Positions 12,501-25,700 of a stretch of DNA of 64,000 bases are shown here, piece after piece. Numbering within the stretch: the stretch's first letter is position 1; each line of letters starts with the position of its first letter. The position numbers and the translations under genes are program-made. The stretch is taken from the NCBI GenBank assembly GCA_036971475.1, contig JBAIZL010000006.1:62097898-62161897 (forward strand). Direction: 5' to 3'. This stretch comes from Prosapia bicincta (lineage: Eukaryota; Arthropoda; Insecta; Hemiptera; Cercopidae). The notes under the pieces were generated by a model. That model did no database searches. It saw only the letters and a list, made by a program, of their open reading frames with translations, and was not told the origin of the DNA.

Positions 12501-15500
12501 GGAACATATGCAAGTTTAATTCTATTTTTGTGTACTTTTAAATATCGTTTTTTATATTTTAATGTTACATTGACAGGTGAATCAATTGCTATTATTTCAT
12601 AAGGTCCTGTATATTGAGAACTTAACTTCTTGGAAGTAGAAGGTTGTGAGAATTCATTTTTTAAATAAACGTAATCGCCAATTTTGTAATCTATAGTGTG
12701 TGTATTTTTATCATAATATTGTTTACTACTATGTTTTGCTTTCTTAATATTTTCTATTGCTATCTGATATGAGCTATTTAATTTTCTTTTTAAATCAGAT
12801 ATGTAGTCATCATATGTGTAACGAAATTCTGGAGGTTGTGTTATCGATGTTGGTAGTCTTGGTGAAAATCCAAAAACAAGTTCATGTGGTGTATATTTGG
12901 TTGATGAGTGTGGTGTTGTATTATATGCAAAAATTGCCATAGGAATCCATTGGTCCCAATCTGTCTGTTTGTTGTTGATATAATGTCTTAAATATTCTAT
13001 AAATGTTCGATGAGTACGTTCTAGAGCGCCATTTGATTCAGGATGATAAGCTGTTGTTTGTATATGTTTTAGTTTAAATAATTTTGCAATCGATTTGAAG
13101 AGATTAGATGTGAAGTTTGTTCCTTGATCGGTTAAGATATTCTGTGGTAATCCAAATTTACATATAAAATTATTCACTAGTGTTTTGGCTACAGTTTCTG
13201 CTTCTTGGTTTGGCATTGGGAAAGCTTGTGAAAATTTAGTAAGGTTATCTTGAATAGTAAGTAAATATTTATTGCCTGATTCAGTGAGTGTAAGAGGTCC
13301 GACGATGTCTAATGCAATTTTTTGAAAACTTTGTTCTGCCGTATCAGTTATTATCATTGGTTGTTTTTTCTTTTGTATCAATTTGTTTTGTTGACACGAT
13401 GGACATGTCTGTACAAAGTTGCGCACGTCTTGTTTCATATTAGGCCAATAATAATATTGCTTAAGTTTTTTATAGGTTTTGTGTAATCCGAAATGACCAC
13501 TATGAGGCGAAGAATGAAATTCTTCTAATAACTTTAAAATATCTTCTGATTTTGGAATTACTTGATTACTATGACATATGTAAACTTTGATGTCACAATT
13601 TTGAAAAATATACCTTAACATCGCACGTATTTTAGGCCAAAATAATTTATCTTCTTGTCCAAGTTGTGATAAAGTAATAGCATTAATTCCCTTTTTAATT
13701 AAAACATTTTTTAAAGTAAGTAAGGTATAAAATAAATCAGAATATTGTGTTTTATCGTTGATTGTTTGCTTTGTCATAAGATAACAGATAAGCTGTTTGT
13801 TGTGAACTAGAGTTGTTACATCGTTGACTTTTGGCTGCAGTTTACTTAGTTTAGATAAGTGATTTGTACTTTGAACTATTTGATAAATCGTTGTATTTGC
13901 TGGAATTTGTAAATCTGTTGAAAGAGTTAGCCCAATTGTATTGTTTTTACAATTTAAAATGTTTTCATTTGTTTCTATAATGTTGTTATTAATTATTACT
14001 TTAGATTGATAAGTTTGTAAAAAAGTATCATACTCATTTGACGATAGTGTTGTATACATGTTTTGTAATGTAGAAGTTTCAGATGTTCCGTCATCTTTAG
14101 GTACTATTCTACTTAGAGCATCGGCATTCGTATTGTGTTTTCCAGGTTTATATTTAATCTCGTAATCATATTCCTCTAATTTTAATCGAAATTTCACAAG
14201 TCGAGAGCCAGGATCCTTAACACTGAAGAGATAAGTTAGTGGTTTATGATCCGTATATATTACAAATTTTTTGCCATAAAGATAAGGTCGAAAATATTTT
14301 GTTGCCCAAGTTATTGCTAAAAGTTCCTTTTCTATTGTGGAATAATTTCCTTCAGCTGCATTCAGAGTTCGAGATGCATAAGCTACTGGTAAATCATTTG
14401 GCAATTCACCTTGAGATAATATTCCAGATATTGCGAATGATGAAGCGTCTGTTGTTAAAATAAATCGTTTATGAAAATTTGGATATTGTAAAATCGGTTC
14501 AGATGTTAATTTATGTTTTAATGTTTCAAAAGCCAATTATTGCTTTTCTGTCCAGTTAAATTGTACATTTTTCTTTGTTAATTCTGTCAACGGTTTTGCT
14601 ATTAAAGCAAAATCTTTTATAAACCGTCTATAGTAATTACAAAGTCCTAAAAATGCTTGGATATCTTTTAAAGTTTCTGGAGTTGGATAATTTTTTACAA
14701 CATTAACTCTTTCTGGATTGGGTTTTACACCGTGTTCTGTAATTTGATGTCCTAAAAATATTACTTCTTTTTGTAAAAATTCGCATTTGTCAGGTTGAAG
14801 TCGTAAGTTATTGTCCTTTAGTCGTTGAAATACTTGTTTAAGTTTTGCATTATGATCTAATAGATCTGTTCCGTACACTACTATGTCGTCCATATAAACA
14901 AAACATTTACTACCTTGTAATCCTGATAGTACAGTATTCATTAATCTTTGAAATGTTGCAGGTGCATTTTTTAGTCCAAAAGGCATTCTGTTAAACTGAT
15001 AATGTCCTAAGTCGGTAGAAAAAGCAGTTTTAGGAGCGTCTTCTTTTTTAATTTTTACGCTATGAAAACCTGAATAGCAGTCTAAACAACTGAAATATTT
15101 GGCGTGTCCTAATTGATCTAAAATATCGGTAATATGTGGTAAAGGAAAAGCATTATGTATTGTTTGAGCATTTAATCCGCGATAATCTACTACAACGCGC
15201 CATTTTGTTTTTCCCGATGCGTCCTTCTTTTTAGGAACTACCCATATTGGTGCTGACCACGGAGAGGTTGAATCGGAAATAATATTTTGTTCAAGCATAT
15301 CATTTATTTGTTTATGAACTTCTGGTTTATGAACTTCTGGGTATCGATATGTCTTTGTCGCTATGGGAACGTCTGTTGTCGTTTTAATTTCATGTTCAAT
15401 TACATTTGTTTCTGGTAACTTGTCTCCATCTAAATGAAAAATTGAATTGTATTCTGTGCAAAGTTGTAAAAATGATTGTTTTTCTTCCGAATTTAAATGA

Positions 15501-18500
15501 TTCAATCGTAAGAGCTTTTTAAGTTCCTTCATACGATCATGTATAGTGTTTGTTCCGTTAGGCGATATAGTACAGTATGTTTGGTTATATGAGATGTTTG
15601 TCTTACGTTGTGAAGGGAGAGGTTCTAAGGTCACTTTAACTTTTGGTAAATAATATATGTCTTCTGAAGTGTTGAGAACTGTAGTTAAAGCTTTGGAATT
15701 ATCATCTACTTTGACTATTGATGAAGCTAAATGTATTCCTTTGTGAAGCATTGTTTTAGAAATCAATCCTTGCTTAATTTCTGGATTATTTATAACTACG
15801 TCAATAACAGTCTCTGTTCTAGGCATTAAACATGGTAAACATTCTGCTTTAGTTTGAAGTGGTTCTAAAGGTATTATATGTTCTTTATTTATTATGAGTG
15901 TTTGAGTTGTATAATCCAATTGACAGTCATATGTTCTTAAAAAGTCATTTCCTATTACTCCATCTGTAGAGAGTGAAATTGAATTGTCATCAAAGATTCT
16001 AAATGTTTGATTCATTGTTTCATTATTTATTAAAATGTTCAAATCACAAGTTCCTATTGTTTGTATTGGATCACGAGCTATACCATATACCATTAATGTA
16101 TTATTGAAATCTATAACGTCTTGATAATGAAGTTTTGATTTCTTTATTGTTGTTATGTCGCTACCGGTGTCTACAAGAAATGAAAAATATTTTATAACAT
16201 CTATTTGTTTAACTGGTAAGATGATAGTATAACAATTGTTGAATGCATTTCTAACCTCATTACATTGTGGAAGATACACACTGTTAAAAATTTGTTTTGA
16301 GTCTTGAGGATAATTATTTTTATAATTTCTATTTCTGTCGATTTTATCTTGTGTATCCTGAGTCCGACAGTAACTAGGAAAACTTACGCGTTTTTTGACT
16401 CATTATGTTTGTTAAAGAAAGGAGATGTTTTTTGTAAATATTTCGGAGGTTGTTGAAATTGTGTTGAAACATTCTTATTACGTTGTTGTTCGTTGAATAT
16501 TCGTTTACGACATTCTTCTATAGTATGTCCCAAATGTTTACAATATTTGCAGTGTTTTGGCATTGAAATGTTTGTAGAAGGTGTAACCATATGCGTTCTG
16601 TGTCTTGCAAAAGCATTTTGTGTTTCAAAATATTTATTTGGCTTTACTTGATCAGAAAATGGGTTGGAAGTATTTGAATAGTGCCAAGGTGTTTTAGAAG
16701 GTTTATAATTGTCTCGATTATGATTAACTTGTCGGGAAAAATGAGAATCAATATCCCGTCTAGCTTTTTGTTCGCGTTCCTCTGCTTGTGCTAAACTGAT
16801 AGCATCTTCAAGAGATTGTGGTTTCTGAGCTTTTACAATTATATTTAAATCTTTACTTAAACCAGTAAGAAAAATGTTAAGTGCTTGCGTTCGTAACAAT
16901 TTCACATTAGCTTGCCGTTCAATTGACGTCAGAGAAGTATCGAGGCTGTTAGTTAATCTAACCAAACAGTTTTCTATCTTGTGAGCATAAGATGAAACAG
17001 GTTCATTATGTAATTGTTTACATAAACTTAACTCTAGTTGCCATTGTGCATGAGATCTCTTATCAGAATATATCTCAACTAAGTGTAGTCGTAAATCTTC
17101 CCATGAGTCAAATTCCCTATTACGAATATGTGCTCTAGCATGTCCTGAAATTTTACTTTTAATAAAAGTTAGTAAAATGTTTTTTTTGTTGTCTTGTGCC
17201 AATGAATGTGCAAGGTCACAGTTGTCAAGAAAATCATAGAACGTTAATCGATTACCATCAAATTTCGGTATCATATTAATTAAATTGTCTAATTTAATTG
17301 TATCTGGTACGAGTGTTGATGTAGTTGGAGTTGTCATTTTTAAAATGTTAATATGTTTTGAATTACTGAAAAAAGTGTTAATTAATTACGTGTTAAACTG
17401 ATCCCTAATTATGTCACTATAATTTCAAATTTTATTATAGTTACGTCTTGCTTTTTCTAAAGAAGCAAGTAATCTAATATAATAGACAAACTTTAAATCA
17501 CTATTCAGTCCTACTGAAATAAGGTTAAATGAAATAGTAGTACATTAATTACTTACTAATTTCCTAAACTGAAATAGCTACACACGAATAAAAAAAAAAA
17601 GAAACAAATTATTTCTTTTGTTTTTTAAACAAAAAATATATTCAACAAATCAAAAAATAATTTGTATCACTATACTTATTTCTACGGCCAGTTGACTTAC
17701 AGCAAAAGAACCCAAAGCGTCATGCTACGAGTGTTCTGGCTTGGTCGTAGGAGTCTTGCCTGGATGGAGTTCGTCTCTTCGGTACCTTGTCTGCGAATCC
17801 TTTCTTCGAATCCCTCTTCTATGATCCTTGTCTATGAAGTTTTTCTTCGAATCCCGCTTTTGGGATCCCACCGCTGCCACCAATTAAACGTGTTGTGTCC
17901 CTGTGTTTGCAAGGGGTGCGGCCAATGAAACACGCACTTGAGGAGTACAATAAGAATTTATTTGATAAACAAATACAAGATGTTGCAATAAGTAAACTGA
18001 ATAATTCGCGTCGTACGAGAAATAGTAGCGAATATAAAATAGTAATTCGTACGAGAAATAGTAGTTGTATAAAATAGTAATTCGTACGAGAAATAGTAGT
18101 TAGAATTGAATAAGAACTTAGCCAAGACTTTAACAAGAACTGGCGTGATTTACTAGACTAGAACTGGAGGAAGAGTAGACAAGAACCGGGCGAAAACTTG
18201 ACAAGAACTAGCTTTCCGCTCGCGTTAGGTGCATATATAACTTATTCAGTTTACTTGTACATTGGACAATGATTACATCAATGTTCTAGAATAAGGCTAC
18301 GTGTTGCATGGAAAATAACTAACGATTACATCTTTAAGTTAATAGAAAGTTCCATCGGAAATGACACATATTGAACAATTATTTGAGTATTGACTTGAGT
18401 TACTTTTGTAGCCATGAATCATTTGAAAAACAATTCGTAATACATTGAATTATTCTAATGTTATTTAAAATATAAGAATTTCATATAAAACATAGTATCA

Positions 18501-21500
18501 TATTACATACATAATTCATATTACGTGAGTACATAACAGTTAGTAGAATATGTTTACAAACCCATATTAATCACTATAATACCGCACTATAATAATCAAT
18601 AAATACGCCCACTCACAATGTAATAAATAGGTGCTTTGTATTCTAAGTATATAGCAAATGAAGCTAATTTTGTGTAATGTCACAGAGTAGGCCTATAACT
18701 ATTTCCATCAGTTAGGAGACCATTAGATTTACACTATAACTACCATATTTCCTAAATATTTTCTAAGCGGGATGCCCTTCTCATCCCTCCACCCCAGCTC
18801 CCCCCAAAGTATTTTTCTGGATTCGCCACTGCACTGTAGCTCTAAAGACGCGTGTACGCCAAAGTTGACGAAAGATTGTTTGTAGAAAACTAAAAGTTGC
18901 TCTTCTCAAATTAAAGAAACAAATAGAAAACTTGTTACCAAAGAATTGATGCCAAAGGTTAGGCAGTAGTTGGTAGGCCTAAGGATGTTTGGCGAAGACG
19001 CAATTATTGCCTCATTTGCCTGTGTCATCATAGCCAGCCACTCTACAAGAGGTCCCCGAAGATATTTTACCGTGGTCAAGACCATTGATGAAGGATAGGG
19101 ATAGGTACAGTGTCAGTGACATGATAGCTTATCTCAGAGAAGATGACGTCGTTCAGTTGGGTGGTGGGGTGAGAGCGACGTGAGTGCCAAAAACTTTCTG
19201 AGAATGACCAGTATTTGAGTATTTGATTTCAATAATCGGACATAAAATCAAGAAACGTGACACAAACTACAGGAAATCTGTACCTTTCCAAGAAAAGCTA
19301 GCAATTACATTACGTTATTAGACTGACGGGTTATGCTAACCCCCGACCTAACGTCCGGGACCGTGGTGTGGGTACAGTTCTCCACTAGTTTTTTACAAGT
19401 AGTACAGGTTGCTTGCTCAAAGCGCGCATCAACAAATCTTCCACTTTTAGTTGTCAACTTTCTTTGATTTTTACCGACACTCCGCGTAAAACCAAAATTT
19501 AGTGGAAGATTTATCTCTCCACAAGTAGAAGACAGAAAAAGTTGCTGTATTTTGCAGTGGGGGCTCCTGCTAAATGACATTGGTGGGGCTCATGACAAGA
19601 GGTCTCCCCAGATTATGTTTAATGTCAGATATTCCATCTACAGTCCACGGTTGATGTTTAACTCCCATTACTATACATGGGTAACAGAAAAAAAGAGTTA
19701 TTTATTCCACAACCACATAACCAATCAGCATAATTATATAAATTATTACTAAATTTTCTATTGTAACTGTTTCTCTTTGTAATTGATTTATTACCATATT
19801 AGGCCTCGGAGGACCTAATCGTTTTAGTTATACTGTGTGCAGTTTTAGTTATACTCTGTGTGTACTCTAAACTCTTTATGCAGTCTCTAATAATTAAATT
19901 GATGTCATTCGTTATTGTGGAAACAGAACCGGATTCCATTTTATTCTTAGGATCCAACTAAGAAAGATAATGGAACATTGAAAGAATAATTATTATTTCC
20001 GAAATTTCAAATAATTTTCCCTTGTTTAGAATGTATTTGTAATTAACATATGTGAAAATGAAGAAAAATTGAGGCCGTAGACTATTTTGTAAACTATTAT
20101 TTAATGTACTAACACGTGTTTTAAAATTCGAAATGAATTGTTAATAAACTATGAAAATCTATTTAACCCACTTACAATAGTAAATTACATTCAATTAATC
20201 TGCTTAACAAGCACTCCGAACTCTTTAACATCAGAACTTCCGAAAATATATGAATACACTTATACAATTTGATTTGTTTACTTTGAGTCAAACGCACCAA
20301 CATTTATTTGTGAGAACATTACAAATAAGCCTACAATGCCGCTACCTAAATCAGCCGAAATTGTAATAGCAGCACTGATTAGTCATTTCGCAGCGCATGC
20401 GCATGACGACGGGACTCCATCCCAGGCCACCCGTAACACGCACGTAGAGTGACGTCACGGCACGGTTTTGGCTGTTTCAGCTTATTCCATGTACACTCAA
20501 TGCACTAGTCTGGGGCTCTCTACCATGAGCCCCGCGCGGAGCTTACGGCTAATTTCGTACGTCAATTGCAAAATATTTTATGGTTTCAACATTGCTTAAA
20601 TAATTCTAAGCTCTTCTTAACCTAATTTAAGACAAATGAATATTAATTAAAAATTAATTTTTGTAATTGGGAGGGCTGCGCCCCAGAGCCCTTTTGGACA
20701 AACCGCCACTGGATTTGGTAGAAAAAGCAACAAAATGCCGTAATGTGTGGGAAACGTAGTGGAAGATTGGTGTAAACGCGGCTTAAGTTATATATATGGC
20801 GCAGTGAACGTTTTTCAATCATATTGAGAACGTTTTTAGCAATGTTCAAATTAGGAGAATCTTAATTATCCTAAAAACAAAGTACCTACTGTTATTAACC
20901 TTGATAGTTTGAGTTTAAAAAAAATGCCTCAAAAGAAATTCCAATTGTTTTGTCTATTCACTGTTAATGTCATCCATGTTTGTAAGGTACTTGTAGCCAT
21001 ACCATTGTCGTTATAAAGTGCAATTGAATAGGACAACAAATAGAAAATAAATTTGTAGTGTAGAGCAGTGAAACGTCAAACAAGAGATTCCAAAAATCTA
21101 CAAGTTGACAATCCCGTCAACAGCACTCTGTTATGTGTGTAACTGTTGGACGAGACGTGTAGCGCTCCTGGTGGCAGGATTGAAAGACAATTAATGACGA
21201 CTTTTTGTGCTTACAGATTTGGGCGCGTGGCGTAATACCTTTTGAATAATTCATTCTTCACTAAGGTGCCTAATACTAAAACAATTGATTAGGATCGTGC
21301 CTCCGTGTGTGTCCATGGAAAGCCAAATCTAAACAAGTAATATAAACTAACGTTTTTAAAAACAATTCCTACCAAGGTTGATAAAGGCCTAATTTATTTT
21401 AGTTACTTTTTATTAAATAATTACAATTAATATAAATAAAGTAACATAACCTATGCTTTAAAAACAGATGTTCTACCACACAACCTATAACACAAAATCA

Positions 21501-22649
21501 TGTCATCACTTATTTTGAGCCAAATGGGACGAAATAACTATATTGCATACCTTGCCCCTTTTTGTGAAACGTTTTCCTACCATATAACGCTGAAATTAAT
21601 TCATTTTAAATTTAATTAATCAATTAATATTTGAAAAAAACTGTATTAACATCAAGCGTCATCCACTACAATCCGTCTACTACCCTAACTCATGTTTTGC
21701 TCTTCAGACGTAAATTACCTTGGAACCATGGTGCGCCTATTTAAATTTGTACAGTTACTGTTCGGTTTCCCTTGACCATTGCTATTGTCTTGAGTAGATT
21801 TAACATTATAAAATGTCTTTAGGGGATGAGTACCCACCTGTTTGTTTAACGACGTATTTTTTTCTTGCTGCAACACCTCCCAATATTTATAGGTGAAATT
21901 TTGTAAGCAGGCACTTGGGGGCTACGGGCCTTGGCGAGAGGCCGAGGACGAGGGAAGGGTGGAGGTGCTCACAGGTCATTTTAAAAAACATCGACTCTTG
22001 GACTTCGCTGACTAAATATTTTGTTACTTGCAAATAGGTTTTAATGTATAGCAAAAATAACAACAAATGTAAATAGGGCGTTCACGGATGCGTGGTAATA
22101 GGATTATCCAAGGTTTAGGACGGGTAGACCGCGATTTTAGGCCTCGATGAGGAATGACGACAGTGCCTGATGTTTTCTGGATGACGAATGCATAATTTCT
22201 ACCTAAGAGACTAATAACTTGACCCATACGAGACGAAAGCGACTATATGCCCGTAGGTCTGTTCGATTACGGGTCGCGAAGTACTTTTATAGTTTTATTT
22301 CTAGTTATAAAATATTGAAACGCTGGTTCTTTATTGACTTCTAACTTGTATGTAGGGTTAATATAGTACTCTTAAACAGGTGTTTAACGCAGTGTGTTTG
22401 GATGTTGTGACATGCTAAGAACCTAGCAGTAGAGTAGGTACGATTAGTTGTACTTAGCCCTTATATCTTAAGGCTCTGATCATCTTTATATGAAATATAA
22501 TAGTACTGTATTGCGGTTGTAGGTTTGGCCATAAACTAAGTTTTCTTCCAGTAGGAAGACATTTTATTCTTCTTATTTCAATTTGAAATAAAATCGTATT
22601 AAAAGATTTTTGTTTTTAAATTAATTTCAGTTTTACTCATGATTTATTC

Positions 22650-22714
<65 letters not shown>

Positions 22715-25700
22715 TTGAAATTTAACTCGCATATATATATATAATTGAAAAAAACTGTTTTCTTATATTCACTTATCACTAACAATTTAATGTACTTAAA
22801 CAAGAACCTTGGGATATTTGCGAGTTAACTTTCGAGAGCTTATAACTACAGTGTGTTCTTTCTCATTTTCGAGCTTTGGAAGACCGCTCATCTCAACTTT
22901 ATATTTATGATAGCACATTTTCATACAAAGCACTATATTTCACTACAGTAACATTTATGTTACGTTATAGCTACAAAGTTTGGAATTAGGATAGATTTGG
23001 TTATAAAAACACAATGAAATTCCTCGTGCAAGGTAACTCATAGACTTACGGTAGGACTACATTATGTATGTTGGTTACTTAACCTTTGCTTCTTCGTCTA
23101 AGGGCTGCATCGCTCCTATGTTTGCCGTGTCTGTTTTAATAAATGTTGTACATAGTAAAATATCTGTGAAGAAGCGGCCGCGCTAGCGCGCCATGGGAGA
23201 CAACGAGCCAAGCTGCTGCAACCACACTACTAGCCTGGTTGTAAATTTACGGTCAGCCCCGACACTCACGGGCGGTCCCTGTGCTAAATAATGTTTTTGG
23301 AACGGCATCTAACTAGTTAAAGTTATAGTCCAGGATCTAAAGGGGGTTGAGCATGCGCTGAAAGCATAACGCAATTTTTTATTATTGTTCTGGCCACTTG
23401 GGTGATGGTAAAAACGTATGTCGTCGCCCCCCCCTCCCGGTCGACATACCAGGGGGGAAGGGAAAACATCGCTAACATTTTTTGTGTGTTTTTCTATCTT
23501 TTATAGTTTGAAAGATACGAAGGTTCCAGTACAGCGCGTACACCACGACGTTCTCCCCTCTCCCCCCGGTACGTCGAATACGTGAGGTGGCGACGACATA
23601 CATTTTTACAATCACCAAGTGCCCAGAACAATAATCTGAAATAAAATTGCGTTAGGCTTTCAGTGCATGCTCAACCCACTTGAGATATCTAGACTTGTAC
23701 GACAATGCGCATGACGTTTACTTGCTTCTGTCCAGTAGTAATATTGCTTCTACAATTGTTTAGAAAATGGTTATATATTATTTTCTTTATAAAAATATGT
23801 ATTTCCAATTTCTAGACCTGTTAGAGCGTAAGTAATAAAATCAATTAGTTTTTATAGCTATTACTGAAATAAAACTATTAGTAAAACCCTAAAGATTTGA
23901 CTAAACATTTTTAACTAAAAAAAGTATCAGAGATAGGTATTTAGTGGTAATGACCTGTTTTAAAGCCCATATTTTTGGGAGTTTAAAAACTTTTTTTGGT
24001 TATTCTATCTTTTATAGCTTAAAAGATACAACGGTTCCAGTACAACGCGTCCCCAGCGATGTTTCCCCCCCCCCCCGGGTATGTCGACCACGTGAGGTGG
24101 CGACGACATACGTTTTTACCATCACCCAAGTGGCCAGAACAATAATCTGAAATAAAATTGAGTTAGGCTTTCAGTGCATGCTCAACCCCCCTTTAGATCC
24201 TGGACTAGGTATCACCCACCCAGACAGCGACTGTGACAGACCTCGGAACTTCTCGCTGCCGGCGCATGCGCTATGCGGGCCACTATTGTAGCGCATTCAC
24301 CCTGCCACTTCTTCACAGATATTTTGGTTTGTACGTAACTTATTGTGGCATGGCTGGTTGTGGATTAATCGCTTTAGAAGCTATTGTGATTGTCATTTAC
24401 ATTTAAATTTTGCACTTGGTTGTTTAGTGCTGATCAAGTTGTTAAGGATGGTTGATCAGATGTGGTTTAGGCTTGGATTTTAGATGTTCGACCTTCATGG
24501 GGGCTCATAGACGAGGCACAGGGGTCGATTCCTGCGCCTCTGAGGCGATGCCGGATCTGACTATCGCCGACAGATGAGCGTTCTGCTCGATCTCTAAGTG
24601 ATGTAGTCAATCTGAAGATGAAATTCTCTACAGGTGTGGGGCATCAAGTCCCGTGGCTATCGTCGTGGTCCTCACATACCACGAGGAATTGGTGATTGTT
24701 CTGAGTGTGACGTTTTGGAAAGAGTGTCCCTGTGTCTTTGCGGGAGTACAAAGCGGGAGTGATGATGGGTCTGATGTACATTTTGTATTTCATCAGCCTG
24801 AATGACGGAAAAGCCTTTGACGTGTGGCAATGGTACACCGGAGGTGGGTTTGAAAGGTGAGCTTCTTGTCCAGCATCGCCCCTAAATAGTTTGGTTTTCC
24901 AAGCTATGGAGTCTTATTTAGAAAAGGTTGTGCTACAAGACATGCTTGTTCGATGGTGCTTATGTTTTGTCCGTGTTTACTGCGATCCTCCACTTCCGAA
25001 GCCACGGCTGTAGCAGGTCGAGTTGTCGCTGCATATACCTGACACAAACATTTATATTCTGATGCGGTATTAAAACATTAAATCGTCCGCGAAGAGTAGC
25101 ATTCGGACAGGTATAGAGGACATCGATAGTGTGCACGAGGTACAGCAGCAGTGGTAACTGAACACTTCACGAGGTCCAATATACAACACGGACTCTTCTA
25201 GTTATCCAAACTCTATAGCCTAAAATATATTTGTAAATGTAAAAGTAATACGTTTCAAAGAAACATAACCTATAAGTTGTAACAGAAATTCTCGTAATTT
25301 ATGTCGAAAAATATAATTATAAAACTGAACTATAACAAATAACACTGGAGTCCAAATGATTAAATTGCCAAATGGATGATTTAACATTTACACTTGCACA
25401 TTTACGAAGTTAACTTTTTGTTATCGAAATCTTGTTGCTGTTCATGACGGGCTGGTTGTTGATTACTTATTACACTTTTGCTATCACTTGCGACCAGGCT
25501 TTTTGTTAACTAAAGGTTGTTAAATTGTTAACTTACATTTGGAGGAAACGTTTTCGTCTTACGACTTCTTCAGCCTCCTTTTTGTTATCTTTTAGAACCA
25601 AACCTAGCCTTACGGAATAATTTATAGATATATGTTAATAAAGCTATATAGTAATATTTTATAATATAGTGATGGATTAAGAAACGGTTTGCACAGTTTT

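Larger units (their letters stand above)
9844..18542 (-). mobile_element. Full-length errantivirus-type LTR retrotransposon (Ty3/gypsy with env), recent insertion
   Basis: LTRs of 648 bp at 17891-18538 (5') and 9848-10495 (3') are flanked by the 4-bp duplication GTTA (9844-9847, 18539-18542). By eye I found no difference between the two LTRs. Order on the - strand: 5' LTR, tRNA-Leu primer site, gag, -1 frameshift signal, protease-RT-RNase H-integrase, env, polypurine tract, 3' LTR. This is the layout of gypsy-like insect endogenous retroviruses. It sits antisense in intron 1 of the DUF229 gene. Pol is interrupted by one in-frame TAA at 14537-14539; gag and env frames are open. A related solo LTR lies at 61099-61814. 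Confidence 0.97.

Noticed and set aside
12757..14463. Plus-strand frames opposite pol
   Set aside because: Shadows of the minus-strand pol gene, whose domains are unambiguous.
12482..14536. Integrase/RNase H as a separate gene starting at 14536
   Set aside because: The first codon is TTG and the frame is continuous with RT across a single TAA; RNase H begins immediately, so it is the same pol gene.
19555..20711. Complete hAT element from CAGTGGGGG (19555) to CCGCCACTG (20711)
   Set aside because: The terminal repeats diverge after a few bases and the 8-bp flanks (GTATTTTG, GATTTGGT) do not match.
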